Source: Naganishia liquefaciens (Eukaryota; Basidiomycota; Tremellomycetes; Filobasidiales; Filobasidiaceae). From it: a stretch of 64,000 nt of DNA. Shown one piece after another: positions 24,605 through 36,370 of this stretch. The stretch covers positions 434,001 to 498,000 of the forward strand of contig BLZA01000053.1 of assembly GCA_013423385.1 (NCBI GenBank), written 5' to 3'. The notes below the pieces were generated by a model, which saw nothing but the letters and a program-made list of their open reading frames with translations, was not told where the DNA came from and searched no databases. A program made the position numbers and the translations under genes. Position 1 is the first letter of the stretch; each line of letters starts with the position of its first letter.

Positions 24605-24779
24605 AAATAAGGCCATTCCATTGTACAATACAGCAGTCTTCCGAAAGGGACACGAGTCCAATAGCATCGCCACTACGCATGTATGTATAGTTGCCAACTT
24701 GTAACACGCCGAATGAAGAATTGTACAAGGGATATAGTAGACTTGATGTAATGACGAGATGGATGCACTGCTTGCGCTG

Positions 24780-26100
24780 CTAGGACAGCCGTATACCTAT
24801 CCTTAACCATCCATCCGGTGCAGCTACACAAGCAGCCAACCAAGCGATCTCTGCCTCTGGCGGAATCGGCACGGCGTTCAGTATCGGGGTCGCTAGTGCA
24901 TATGCCGCGTCGCACGGCTCGACATGTGGGAAGAGCCGTGGGAGGGTATCATTGAGTAATTTGAGTATCGTCGTAGGATTGCCTGGGTACTGATGAGCGG
25001 AAGTTGAAGTTGCAGGCAAATTTGACTCACCTTGCGAATTCAGCGGATTCACTATGTCTTGCACCTCGGGAGCGTTGTCAGGAAGATACAGCTTGAGTGG
25101 AATGGAGCGGACGGCGAAGCAAGATTCAGGACCAGAGACACCTAGGTTTTCTGATGTCGACGTTTGGCTAGGGTCGGATGATTTGGCGGCGGTGAGAGGA
25201 AGCGGCACAACTTTGCTGGCGAAGCGGGAATGCGTCTCGTAGTCGTCTGAAGCCCAGTCAGACCATGCAGGTTGACGCGCAGCGGACTTACGTTCTGCAA
25301 CCCCTTCCCACGCACTCTCCAGATCCGCTCTGCGCAGACCAGTAATCCGCCGCGTGTTCCCCCATCGAATATAGTCTGCCTCTTTGAGTAGTGAGATGAA
25401 GGCTATTCTGCACGATTCCTCAGAATTTGATGGCGACGATATTGATGTCGGCGCGCCTTCGACTCGGCGCGGCTTGAGGTGTAACAGTAACCGAAGCGGC
25501 GAAGGAGGGTTGATGTGCCGTGTCGGTGAGTCCGGCCTGGAGTTGATGATCGTATGGAGTTGGATCAAGTCGAGTGACCAGTGCCTAGAGGAGGAATGAG
25601 CTGATACTGACTGTCGCGGGAAAGTCGACTCACCACTTACAGATCTCCCGCTCCAGTCCCGCGGGACCCTCCCATTCGACCTCGAACCAATAGTCCTCTC
25701 GCCGATACCCCTCAGCCTGGTTGGCGTGATATCGCAAAAAAGCCCCGGACAATTGTTCTTGAGGTATTATGCTGGGGAGAAATACTTGTTCGATTTCTGA
25801 GAGTACGAGAGCAGGATACGTGAACCTTGGCGCTTGCATCTGTCGACAAGGGAATTTAAGTCCCAAGTAAGGGTCACACAAACAGGTACTCACGTAGTAT
25901 GTTGGTACGCCATCGTCATCGTCTTCTTGCCCCTCTTCACCAGCGCCGCCGCCTACAACATCACCCTCGGATGCGCGAGGTAGGCTGTCCCTCGAGATTC
26001 GGATCTCTAACGGTATCGTCGCTTTCCAGGTCAGCAGGCGGAAGACTGAAGCATGAGATCGCGCAGATGCGAGCGTATCCTGAGTGAGATCCGGCGCCAT
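24780..26100 (-). CDS. ATG5: Autophagy protein ATG5
   Basis: ATG5 is joined to ATG12 and, with ATG16, promotes lipidation of ATG8 on growing autophagosomes. The start at 26100 gives MAPDLTQDTLASARSH, then WKATIPLEIRIS (first ubiquitin-like fold), YHANQAEGYRREDYWFEVEW, and the helical region with LLKEADYIRWGN, whose Lys corresponds to the ATG12 acceptor. The end carries the second ubiquitin-like fold with AEIAWLAACVAAPDGWLRI, the conserved C-terminal signature. An acidic loop (EEGQEDDDDG) lies in the first domain. About five introns. It is convergent with the histidine kinase gene, with only about 175 bp between the stop codons. Confidence 0.87.
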
Positions 26101-26874
26101 GTGAGGAAAATCGGGGCGAAATGATAGATCAGGTTGGAATTTGCGGGACGAGAGGAGCGATATGTCAGGTTTCTATAGCGAGAGCCACCATCAACGACCG
26201 AACTGGCGAATCAAGCAATCCAAGCAAGCAGCAGGCACCGATCGCATTTCGGACAAGGCCGTCAAAAGACAGCAGCTGTAACCATCGCCGCGAGGCATGG
26301 CATTTGTTGAGAGGATCATCTATAATGCAATATTGGGGGCCAAATTATCAACCTGTTCCAGGAGCACGGTGGTTGTGCGTCGGATTGCAACTTTCAAGCT
26401 GTTATCCGCAGGTCGCCTGTTCGATCCAGGCTTGGAACTGATCTTTTTCTCGGTGCTGTCCGATCGATAAGGTTATGAATTGCTTGCTGCGACCCAGCAA
26501 AAGAAGCCAGACATTTTGCAATACAATGCTCAAAACGACCATGCTCACGCAAGGTGATGACTTTGATCGAATAACAGTTAGAGTGAGTTTCAGAGCAGCA
26601 AGATGGAAAGGCTTCTTCATGAGTGATTCCACCAGAATTTTTGCAAACTTTTCGATTTTGTCACGCTTCAACCGCGCTCACGCCCACTGAGCATAATCGA
26701 CCACACAAGTACAACGCTCCGCATGGAGACCGCGTAATGTCTACCTGCGTCCCGCCTCACAATCCAGCTAAGATACCATTCACACTCGGATGATTTAGGC
26801 TATCAAAGTTGATTGGCATATTGATCCTAGCTCGCCTCCTACTCAAAGAACGGAAGACTATCGAAAAAATAATT
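26101..26874. other. Intergenic region between ATG5 and tRNA-Ala
   Basis: Moderately AT-rich; no open frame with coding character. It must contain the ATG5 promoter. Nothing else is seen. Confidence 0.5.
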
Positions 26875-26960
26875 GGAGAAACAGGGGATTGAACCCTGGT
26901 CCTTCGAGAAGTGGCAAAGATGGATGCAAACTCGACGCGCTACCACTGCGCCATTTCCCC
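26875..26960 (-). tRNA. tRNA-Ala (anticodon UGC) with a 15-nt intron
   Basis: Read on the minus strand the 86 bases fold as a tRNA. The acceptor stem is GGGGAAA with TTTCTCC, including the G3:U70 pair that marks alanine tRNAs. The D arm is GGCGCAGTGGTAGCGC, the anticodon stem is TCGAG/CTCGA with loop TT-TGC-A, and the T arm is CAGGGTTCAATCCCCTG. The segment at 26910-26924 lies one base 3' of the anticodon, the canonical place for nuclear tRNA introns, and must be removed to close the loop. A short T run follows on the minus strand. Confidence 0.9.
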
Positions 26961-27171
26961 CGATCCTTCTCAAATTTTGTGTTCAAATTCTGGGTCATGA
27001 TTATCTCCTTTTTTTTTTACATTGCTGAGCGAATCCCCTGGAGCACACCGATTGTCAAGCTAGAATCAGGCGATTCGACTCAACAGATGGTGGAGCTATG
27101 GCGCCCGGATGATTCGAAGTCCTGAACAGTGAGATTGACATTTGAGGGACAGTGTGATGATCACAGATAAT

Positions 27172-27400
27172 CTATAAGGGCCAATTGATCAATCCAGACT
27201 GCAGGTCGACCTTTTGATCGATAGCTGACAAGTCGAAAGACTAAGTCTGAATACAAGTCGGATCCCAACGTGACAGGGGGTGGGACTATGCAGTGGTGGT
27301 TGTGTAATGTCACCTGTCCTAGCAACTTCCTTTTTTGGCTTTGACATTCATTGCGAATAATGCTTGAATCGAGAAGCCTGGATCAGAGTATCTGTAAGAG
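27172..27400 (+). repeat. Dispersed repeat family, copy A (diverged)
   Basis: From TAAGGGCCAA onward this stretch matches, base by base with scattered changes, the reverse complement of 37850-38057. Shared blocks include GATAGCTGACAAGTC and GTGGGACTA-GCAGTGG. Past about 27400 the likeness fades. It contains no coding sequence. The family is unassigned. Confidence 0.7.
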
Positions 27401-27868
27401 GACTAACGCTGCTGCTCAGCTCTTGCTGAAGGCCAGCACGCCCCTCTCGCCCCTCTTCTTGAGATGTTCGCGCACTTGGACAACGAATAGGATAAGCAGG
27501 ACAAAGGAGGATTGAGAATGGAATTACCAAATTGTTGTACAGTAGCAGAAAAGATAAACCCAGTACAAAAGGTCCATTCTAGCTAGCTCTGCACTTGTAA
27601 TCTCTTGTGACTTGTACTTGTAATTCAGCTGAACTCTAGCTTATCCCGTATCGCTTACGAACTCAGCTGAAGAGCTGCTCTATAGACGTCATTCACCTTA
27701 CAGCTACTAGACTAAATGTCAGGTTTCGCCCCGCGGCGGCCGCCACTGTTGCTTCCGCCGCCCGCATCGCGCGCATTGCGAGCCTCGCCAGCGAGCCCCG
27801 CCTGACAAGGGGTAAACGAGCCATCAAGTGCCCGAACCCCCCTCCACATTTCAAGCTAAGTCTGCTTA

Positions 27869-28076
27869 TGCCCATTCTGTTATTGCACAACTTGCAGCCT
27901 TTGCAGCTTCTGCCGTGACATGCATTTCTCATCAGGGTACTTGGGCTCCCTGCAGCTAGCTGACTTCTATCTAGTTAGCCAAACCTGCCCGATTTGCCAG
28001 TGCACGACTTGCAGCCTTTGCAGCTCTCGTATTGACAGTTTACATTCAAAGGGATCAAGGGCTCCCTTGTGCAAAC
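27869..28076. repeat. Tandem duplication of about 117 bp
   Basis: GCAC(A/G)ACTTGCAGCCT begins at 27885 and again at 28002, and the similarity continues through TTGCAGCT and, loosely, to a shared GGGCTCCC. The copies are diverged, so the duplication is not recent. Confidence 0.6.
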
Positions 28077-28501
28077 TTCAGTTTGCCACCAATCCCGACG
28101 TCTATATAATGTAGCTCAAGACACTTGTACTGTAGAAACCCATTCTATTGACCCACGCTTTGCCACCCAAACTAGAAGCGTCATTGGTTTAGCATTGCTT
28201 TGCCTTTACAACTCGTCTCGCCAGTCTCGCCAGTCGTAGGTAACTATACCGCACAATCACTGTTCCCTTGTCTTCAGCCCCGCTATTGTGAACCCTTCAG
28301 TAGCTCCACTCTAGCACTTGTCATTGTCTCAGTTCTGACACCGAAGTAGAAGATTGTTGAACGTGCAAGTTTCTCCGGATATTCCGAGAGTAGCCGGACT
28401 CATCCGATCTCATAATCGGTCACTGCTTAGTCATACAAGGCCGCTAGTTGGCGCCCCGTACTAAGGAGCTTTACAGTATCGATTTTGTTTGTCAAACAAT
28501 G

Positions 28502-28586
28502 AGATCCGATTTCATTTTTTTAATTTGATTAGAGGTTTGATTTCGATCAGGATTTGGTTCTGATTCTGATTTTTAATAGTTGATTC
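28502..28586. repeat. GATT-rich low-complexity stretch
   Basis: Many GATT/GATTT/GATTC units in about 85 bp with strong strand bias of G+T over A+C. No exact unit length; non-coding. Confidence 0.6.
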
Positions 28587-31119
28587 AGGTGACAAGATGT
28601 ATTTAGTCGATGTCATGATATCGGAAACAGTCCAGGGATTGAAAGCTAGCGTGTCGCAGTGGGAATCACCAGATTCTTTTCACCTCTCAGCGCTTTTCGC
28701 TCCATTTACGCTCGGGAAGAGGTGTCTCGTCTCCAAAAAATGCTTTGAGCTCCCAGTCCCGGTCATCGCGAAATGTCTCAAGCGAGAGACGGGGAATGAG
28801 GATGGTGGGATCACGAACAAGAGAGAAGCAAGGATCAACGCGTGAATGAGTGCTATCGGAATCCTGAGAAAATCGTTGCTAAATCGGAACTTCAGATGTG
28901 CCGGAACTAAAGGAGGTCTACGCTCTTGAGACAAAGAAAAGAGAGGGGAACATGTCAGGGACGGGTGTTGGATGGGACAGGGACTTCCAAGACGGGTCTG
29001 GACTGATGATTAAGCTGAAGACTGGACGTGGTTTGAACCACTGGGCTATAATCAGAATCACGTGACTGTAGCGATTGAAAATTGAACTTGCTCTGAGCAA
29101 AGCAGATCACAACGAGGGGAATCGAGTCTGAAGGCTCGCTGTATATTTTCATCGGCTACTAGGGGCGCACCGTGCTCGATCGCTTGTCGAAAACTCATAC
29201 GATGCGCGGTGCGCAAGAATTGCAAATTATGCTTGATTGATCTGGTGATGGCAGACATGACTGATCTCAGCTGACCACGGGCTTGGCGGTTCAACCGCGT
29301 AAGCCGATTGACATCGGTCATTTTAGCATCATCAGTGTCATTCAAGACAACTACCGCATACGGCTCGAGCTCGTCTGATCTGATTAAGAGGAAATTGCAG
29401 TCACATGATGGGGGGATCGGGTACAAAGTTGGGAGCGAGCCCCCTCTAGCCCGCTCTCTGGGAGGCATCAATTTCCATCCGGACATACAGTTGACAAGCG
29501 TTCGGGCGCCACAGTCTGTAGGATAATATATTGATTCGGTGTCTGAACCTTGTGTCCGGTCGCGCGCGGACAGAAGCTAGCGCGTAATCGAGCCTGGACT
29601 GGACAGAGCTGGGTCTCACCGCCCAGCTTACGGGGTGCGCCGGTCTATGTGTCCGCAGACATTTCAACTGAGCTGGTAGAAATATTCGAAGACATTTCAA
29701 CCTCAGCTGCTACTGAGTGGGGAGTTCTGTCCGCAACAACGATTAAAAAGCTTGCACGCGCCAAATCGAGTCGCCCTGAAGCTAAGTGCGGGGGTGTCGC
29801 GGATACCCTCCCCTTTCATGCAGCAATCATATATTCAATTCAACACTTTTTAGTTGCCGTTGTATCCTTAACATCATAGCTCTCGCAAGAAGTCGACGCA
29901 GTCGCGGTGTCGGTCGTAGGAGAGGGGCTGGTGGCAAGATGCTCTGGGCTATGTGATAGCACCTTGCTTCAAAAAACACATGGTGAGTACGGGTTTCCCG
30001 CTCCATCTTCTCGGCCATATGCTGACTGGCTCTCCTCTTTAGTAGTGCCACAGCTCGCAACACCTACGCCTGCTGTCCGCTTCCTGTCGCTGTCTCGTTG
30101 TACATTCGATCATGAGACATATAAATACAATTCAAGACACAAGAATACACGGAAGCCTTCGATGACCTTTCAGGACTCGCAAGTATTGGAGATGACGGAG
30201 GAGACTTAGGTCGAGGTGACCGGGCAGTAGAACACGATGACCGCTGGCAGGGGGATGACGGCGGTTCTGGCCGGGGTTTATGAAATGATGATGGGAAAGG
30301 AGTAGGTGAAGACTCACTCTGCTGTGTGATCTTGAAATGAGTGAGATTGGCTACACCTTGAGCATGATTGGAACGCTAAAACCCCCTCAGCATCGCAGTA
30401 GCTCATATCATTCCCTTGTCCCGTTGTCGCCTACACCAAATCGTCACCGTTGTACTATCGTAACGTAATGAACATATCATCATCTCGCTTCGTCAAACAA
30501 CGTCAATGGACACTCCTGCCTGTCCGGATGGTGGAACACGATCCATTTCACTTCGCAGCGGATAGCCCGGTTGTGGAGCATCTACAGCTCGTAGTAGTAA
30601 GCTCCTTCGCCATCTTGCCATTTCCCTACCGAAGAATTTCGCTAAATCCATCCTTGTCAGATTGACCTCGTTGTTGTAAACCTTTCTTCCCTCTATACGT
30701 ATTAATCGTCCTCCATCTGCCGTCAGATTTCTCCTGCGCGATACGGCTTCCAGCCCACGTTTGACGGCAACTTCCGTCTAGGGAAGGCCGGGATTGGATT
30801 TTAGAGATTGATAAGCATGAATGGGAACACATCACGGACTATCAGTCAATGGGGAGCGACAAGAGCAGCGTTAAGTCTTCAGTATTCTTCGCACATCCTC
30901 CACACGAGCAACCATCTTACTTCTCATTGCTAACATGTTCTTATATTGACCAAAGATGCTGAATTATCCACCGCGCGCGTATGAAGACTATAGCCGAGTC
31001 GGAGTGCTTCTTCGTTAGCGTCATTGGCAAGCTTCATGGGTCCAGCAAGTTGTATAGAATAGAGTAAAACCATGAATCATACAACCAGCTGCTTCTAGGA
31101 TAGCCTCACCCCCTCCATC

Positions 31120-31972
31120 CTACGTCCAGATCGGCAATGTCGTTCCGGCCTTCTTCGCTTGCACGATCCTATCTTGAAGCTTCGTCATCGAAAGCTTCTC
31201 GCGACTCATGAATGAGTCGAGATCTTGTACTACGCTCTCTGTCGTAGTGGTCCTCTCCTTCGCTAGACGTATCACCTCCGTAATAACCACCCTGCGTCTT
31301 TCCCAACGCTTTCGCTGACACTCCGCCTTCTTCCACCCATCTGCATGCATCTCTCGCAACGGCCTCCGACCATAGACTCCAACATCGTACTCTCTCCACA
31401 GATCCGCGACTGTGCGATGATCCTTCTCCATCACGAAAACCTTCGACTCACTTGACCCTTGACGTCCACTGACATTACCGACGGTACCCCCAACACCACC
31501 TGTCCGTCCATCCGTACCGCTACCACTTCCACTCGTCCCCACATGTCCAGCACCCACACCTTCCATCCGGAACATATCCCCCCCATCCTTTCCTGCCCGT
31601 TCGAGCGCCGCAAAGATCCTCGAAGAGTATGAGCTTGCTGCAGGCTGCGCGACGGATGTTGACGCGTTCCCAGTAGAGGCGTGCGTTCTGGAAGCGGCGT
31701 TCAGGGTTGTAGAAACATCGAGAGCATCGTGGGGAGAGATCGGAGGGTTGGAATCGGGAAAGACCATGCGGGTTTTCAACACAGCTGAGGACAGGAGGTG
31801 CATACCCGATGATATGTTGCCCAAAGCCTTCCTCATAACGCGCTGGTCGTCTGCTCGGTTGGAGTCGAGTTGATCCACCTATAGATCCAACCCTTTCGCG
31901 AGCGTACCAATGTCCTGAGAGAAAGCGGCTTGCAGGTCCAGGTGGTTGTGTTAAGCTAAGCTCGGCTCTAGA
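31120..31972 (-). pseudogene. GCR1_C DNA-binding fragment, remnant of a third Crypton-type gene
   Basis: An open frame of about 250 codons on the minus strand ends with a GCR1_C-type domain: TVADLWREYDVGVYGRRPL, KKAECQRKRWERRRVVITEV, then a helix and stop at 31120. The same architecture (D/KLW-EW--G--GRPS, then SQRKLYGRRK) ends the Crypton gene 1.6 kb to the right. Coding-like residues (QAAFSQDIGTLAKGLDL) continue upstream of the open frame but are interrupted, and no recombinase domain is present nearby. So this is most simply a decayed element tail. A domesticated DNA-binding gene is the alternative, since the remaining frame is long and open. Confidence 0.6.
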
Positions 31973-31978
31973 TCGACT

Positions 31979-33544
31979 TTCTGCCTCATCACAATGCGCT
32001 GCAACCTCTGACTGGTTTGCTTCTCTTCAAGCGCTGCTGCAAACGCGCGTCCTCTCTACACCCCTCGCGACCTAAAGCCAGCCACCGGCATTCGCTCAAG
32101 CAATCCGATCTGCTTCTCTGGTACCAGGACAAGTTGTAAAGGAAGCGTTGAAATCGAGAGGAGACTCGCAGGATGAGGAGACTCGCAGGATATGGCCGAG
32201 GGAACAGGTCAGCGCGATGCAGTAGGCGAGAATTTTAGGTGAGTGCATCTCTTGTCGCTAGCTGCGTGGCATCGCCTGATCTCTCTCTCCAATACCTCCC
32301 TCTCTCTCTCCCGTTGACGCAGTCAAGTGTATTCCTAATAGGTTCTTATCAATTTCGATACTCTAAAATTCCTTCTCCCTTCTCGAGCTCTTTATTGTGG
32401 ATTCCCCTCCTGCAAGATGACAGCGGCATGAAACACTCTGGCTACAGGGGTGTCGCCTCCCTACAACAGCGGACGGGTATGGTGTCATGACACGTTGTGG
32501 TATTGGAGGGTCCGCCGGAACTTCTAAGATGTTGATTCCAATGTTGCGGACCACTGTTGGCCTGGCTAGGTAGAGGTAGCCGATAGTGAGTATTCTGTTT
32601 CCGCCTCCCTCATCTCCGCGTCCACCTTGCTTTTGACTAACACCCATGTGATCCTGCAGGATTGTTGTAATGATGTTATATGACAGCATGACACATACCA
32701 TTGCGTCCCGCTTCATCGTTGGCGCAAGGCACCAACCTCATCCTGAGAGGCGACGGAGATATTGAAGAAGCGATCTGAGAGCAGACAACGGTATGTCAAG
32801 TACTTCGGTCCTTTCCTTTCCTCTTTGCCATTCTGCTCCTCCCGCTCGTCATTGACATTTACTTGAAACATGACATATTGTCGATACAAAAATATTCGTC
32901 TTCCCGGGTGCGGTAATTGAACGCTGGCACATCGGACTTGCCGCGTGCATTCTGGTCAATCGGCAGGGAAGCTGCATGTCGTCCGACTCTTCTTTCTGCT
33001 CAATATCGCCGCTCATTGATGGAGCTTTGGGGCTGATTATCGCCTCGTCGTATCTTGAGGTGCTTTCCTATTGTGCATATTGTTGCACCAAGTTAGTAGC
33101 AAGAACCCAATGGCGCTCTGAAGGTTGAAAAGTAGTAGGCGCGTCGTGCCTTCATTCAATCTATCGTAGCATTCCAGAAACTCCCCGTTGCATTCTTGTC
33201 GCCAGAACGCCCATCTTTCACTACATCGTTACATTCGCGCTACACCCCTTCTTGTCGCGCTGGCCTTCTTGGGGACATAACATCTCGAAAGGGCTCTGTT
33301 GATCGTCCTCAGATCTGATTGTAGCCTATAAATCTTGAAGAGGTCATCCTTTTCAGCGCTTCTCACGGCATACAACTTGCAAGAGGCCAAGAGACAACAA
33401 GTCACAGGGTGTACCGTGGTCTTCAGCGGCGCTCTTCTCGCCTCACAGGACTTCCTCGCCGGGCGTCCTCAGTGGGTTGACAAGGCTTTCACCGCTATCG
33501 GTGTCAAGTAGATCAAGCCTACGGGCAGCCAGTTACTCATCATT
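31979..33544. other. Non-coding stretch between Crypton-type remains
   Basis: No supported gene. A CT-rich stretch (CTCTCTCTC) lies near 32280-32312. The right end probably includes the 3' end of the Crypton to the right, whose exact limit cannot be seen, since Cryptons lack terminal repeats. Confidence 0.45.
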
Positions 33545-35730
33545 TCAGACAACACTCCCACCCATGACTTTCTTCTTCTTGATCTCGTCCTGCAGGTTGG
33601 TGATGAACATTCTGCTCGTGGCCCGATGGCTGTCCAGCCTACTAACGATCTCCAGCTCCGAAACAGCATTGGGCTTTGCCAAAGCCTCGATCTCGTCGAT
33701 GATGATCTTGCGTCGTCCATAGAGTTTCCGCTGACTATCGGACTTGCGCAATCCAGCCTCGACCATCGCGCGTACTGAAGGGCGACCTGCTACGCCAGTG
33801 TTCCATTCATTCCATAGTTTGATAACGGTAGAATGGTTGCTCTCCATACAAAAAGCGGACGGTACCGATACCTGCCGAGTTCCACTGAGCCCAGAAGGCT
33901 GGATATTCATACCTGAATCGTGATTGACATCATAATCATCATTGATACATTGTCGGGCGGCTTCTCCTGCTGCATCCAAAAGAGGGGCGAGGGCGGGTAT
34001 GCCGCAACCGGCCAACGAAGTCACGGGTGCGCCCCCTGTACTGACCACACGGAGACTTGAGAAAAGACCGTCTCCTGCACATCCGATGGCGGCTCCAGGT
34101 CACGAGAGATTCAGAATGAGCCGCGCTCGACTGTAAACCCGGCTAGGACGCGCATCGTCTCCCTTGGTAACATCGTAAGATAGTACTGGGTCATCCCGGA
34201 CATCTCCCAGCGCTCAGCTCTTGCTATGTCCCGCTCGGACGCGCCTTGTAAATCCGCCATCCCAGCTGCCGATCCACGAAAAATATGGGTGACTTGACTG
34301 GAGTTGTCGCTGACGCCCGATCGCTTTAGAAGGGCCTTGACCGCGTGGTAATGGGTGTCTTTCTTCATTTCGCTTGTCTGCGTTGATCCGGAAACCAAAA
34401 AAAGCGGGAACCATCCTTTTGGGTTATCTAGGCGCGGGAACGCCTCCTGCCGGTCTTCAAACACCTCGCTGCCTATCTGAAAGCTGTTGGATCATGCGAA
34501 AGTTAGTGATATTTCTGACTGCCCACTTTCACCACTGTCACCAGTCTGCACATACCGATAGAATATCCAGAAGCCCAGCGCGCTCAGAGGACAGAGATCC
34601 CACCGTTCATTCCTCATGGCTCCCATGGCGGGAGCTTTGCCTTCCTTGTTAGTCTTGCCGTTGAAAAGTAGAATGACGAGAATATCGCATGGAGTCGGCC
34701 CTTCCCTTTCGTCCAACGGTAGATATTGCAAGTCAGCGAGCTGTATGCCTCTTGTGCTTTCCCCACGAAGCACTCCATAGTGAGAAAACGCGGCCATAGC
34801 GCGATCTCTCAAGCCCTCGCGGTTGTTGCGAAGAAGGCCTTCTCCAAGAATTGCCGCGAGCTCATCATTGGTGCTGTAGCCATCAAGAAACGTAGCTATG
34901 ATCACGTGAAGCCAATAATCAGTATCTCGGCCATCTAAACTTTCAACGAAGCATTCAAGAGCTTCGGCCATCTTCAAATCGCAAAGCCACCTCATTATGC
35001 AGATGTACGAGAATAGTGATGCCCTACACGCTGAGAAAAGTACAACTACCTACTCTCCGTCCGATCATTCAAGTGGATCTTCGTCCTCACCGCAGTCTTG
35101 AGCCTCTCGGTTCTTGCCAGGTTGTTCACGGCGGGATGGACCTTTGGTGAAGGGAGCTGACCGTTGGCAGCCGCCTGTTGATTCTTGTGAAGCCGACAAA
35201 GGGCAGACAGGTACTGGTTGAGAACGGCGGCTCCCACAGTCTTGCCCGCTACTTCTCCGGTGGCCGCGGAAGCGTCCCACTTTTTCTTCCCTCCCTGCTT
35301 TCCTTTCGGCTTGTGTGCTCGCCCCACAACGCACTCCTCCAATAAAAAACCGCAACCCGGCTTCCGGTGACCATAGTTCTACATTAGAATTTCAGGGTAT
35401 GCAGGTCAGCAAATAAGGGGCAAAGGCTTCATCGATATATCTGAGCCCCATGATTAGTGCCAGGAAGCTTACCGCTTCATGTATTCGAGCGCTCTTCGGG
35501 AGGGATCTTCTATCTCTTCGAGGGCTACTTTCCCGTCCTTTATAGCTCTCTGCAACCACCATTCCCTGTATTCTCGCTGACCTGGACCGTAGATCGCTTT
35601 TGTCGCGGCTGGGGACACCTTCTCCAGATCGACTTCGATAGATTCCAATATAGATTCTGTCAGAGAATCGTCCTCCTTTCTTGCAGACACGGGTATCACC
35701 ATCGACGCTCGCTGCATAAAGCCCGGCGCC
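33545..35730 (-). pseudogene. Crypton tyrosine recombinase with GCR1_C domain, nearly whole
   Basis: Starts MAPGFMQRASMVIPV at 35730. The N-terminal part, VSPAATKAIYGPGQREYREW, is followed after an intron by a basic linker, then the Ndc10/Crypton-type core (YLPLDEREGPTPCDILVI, RWDLCPLSALGFW). The recombinase active site shows VTHIFRG (the H-x-x-R box) and, about 35 residues on, MTQYYLTMLP with the nucleophile Tyr. After a short linker comes a GCR1_C-type DNA-binding tail (VIKLWNEWNTGVAGRPS, SQRKLYGRRKIIIDEI). Introns of 80-100 nt join well in frame. At least one in-frame interruption lies between the catalytic and DNA-binding parts, so it is probably dead unless an unrecognised intron covers it. 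Confidence 0.68.
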
Positions 35731-36022
35731 ATCGTTAAGATCGTTGAGTGGACGTCGTCGCCACGGTCACGCTGATGTGTGGAGTCTTGGCCAGATTTAG
35801 AGCAAACGCTTGTTCGCAGATTTATGAAGGTGCCTTTTGTGAATATCTTGTGCGACTGGGATGTCTTATGCGACTGGGTAACTACCGAATCTTTACCCGC
35901 CACCTGCCAAGCACTATTTAGACTTTCGCCAATGCGTTAACTCTTGTTGTTCTCTAGAATCATTGGCTCAGTATATAGCAGGGCAGATGTCTGTTGTTCC
36001 CCCTCAACCTGGCAAATCCCTC

Positions 36023-36107
36023 ACACGACTGATTGTGATATTTGTCAGGCAAGTTGTTTCTTTACTGGTCTTTGTATACAACACACGACTGATTGTGATA
36101 TTTGTCA
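36023..36107. repeat. 25-bp direct repeat, 60-bp offset, upstream of Crypton 1 gene
   Basis: ACACGACTGATTGTGATATT plus TTGTCA-type continuation occurs at 36023-36047 and, unchanged, at 36083-36107. It lies about 300 bp upstream of the Crypton start codon and could be a promoter element or recombinase-binding site. Function is inference. Confidence 0.75.
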
Positions 36108-36370
36108 CCTTTAATTTCACAACATGCGCATATGCGTCCCCTCATAGTGCCTTGGAAGGCAGATCGCATATCGCGGATATCTCCTTTGCAATGTGCCGCT
36201 TTGCCAAATGAGCAGCGGTAGATGAAAAGAATGGCCAAAAAAGAAAAACGGCCAAAAATCGCGAATACTGAAGAACCCATTTCTGAACGGACATATTTGG
36301 AAGAGTGCGTGGGCAGAAGCCGGACTTGCGTCCGGACACTGTAGTTGTCTAGGATTACATACTTATTTAC

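Larger units (their letters stand above)
27401..31119. other. Gene-poor region with small repeats
   Basis: No supported gene in about 3.7 kb. It contains a roughly 117-bp tandem duplication (27.87-28.08 kb) and a GATT-rich low-complexity stretch (28.50-28.59 kb). Several open frames of 60-140 codons occur on both strands, none with a recognisable domain. It forms the left part of the mobile-element island. Confidence 0.5.
33545..36370 (-). mobile_element. Crypton element 1 (tyrosine-recombinase DNA transposon)
   Basis: A minus-strand gene runs from about 35730 to 33545 with about 600 bp of upstream sequence. The upstream end, with GCGTCCGGACAC and TACTTATTTA near 36330-36370, recurs beside the second Crypton at about 41990-42027 and so probably marks the element's 5' end. 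Cryptons move by a tyrosine recombinase, have no terminal inverted repeats, and were first described in Cryptococcus. The 3' limit is not defined. Confidence 0.7.

Noticed and set aside
28680-28934. Minus-strand frame with one possible membrane helix
   Set aside because: A single hydrophobic stretch in a repeat-rich, gene-poor zone is not enough, and no exons join to it.
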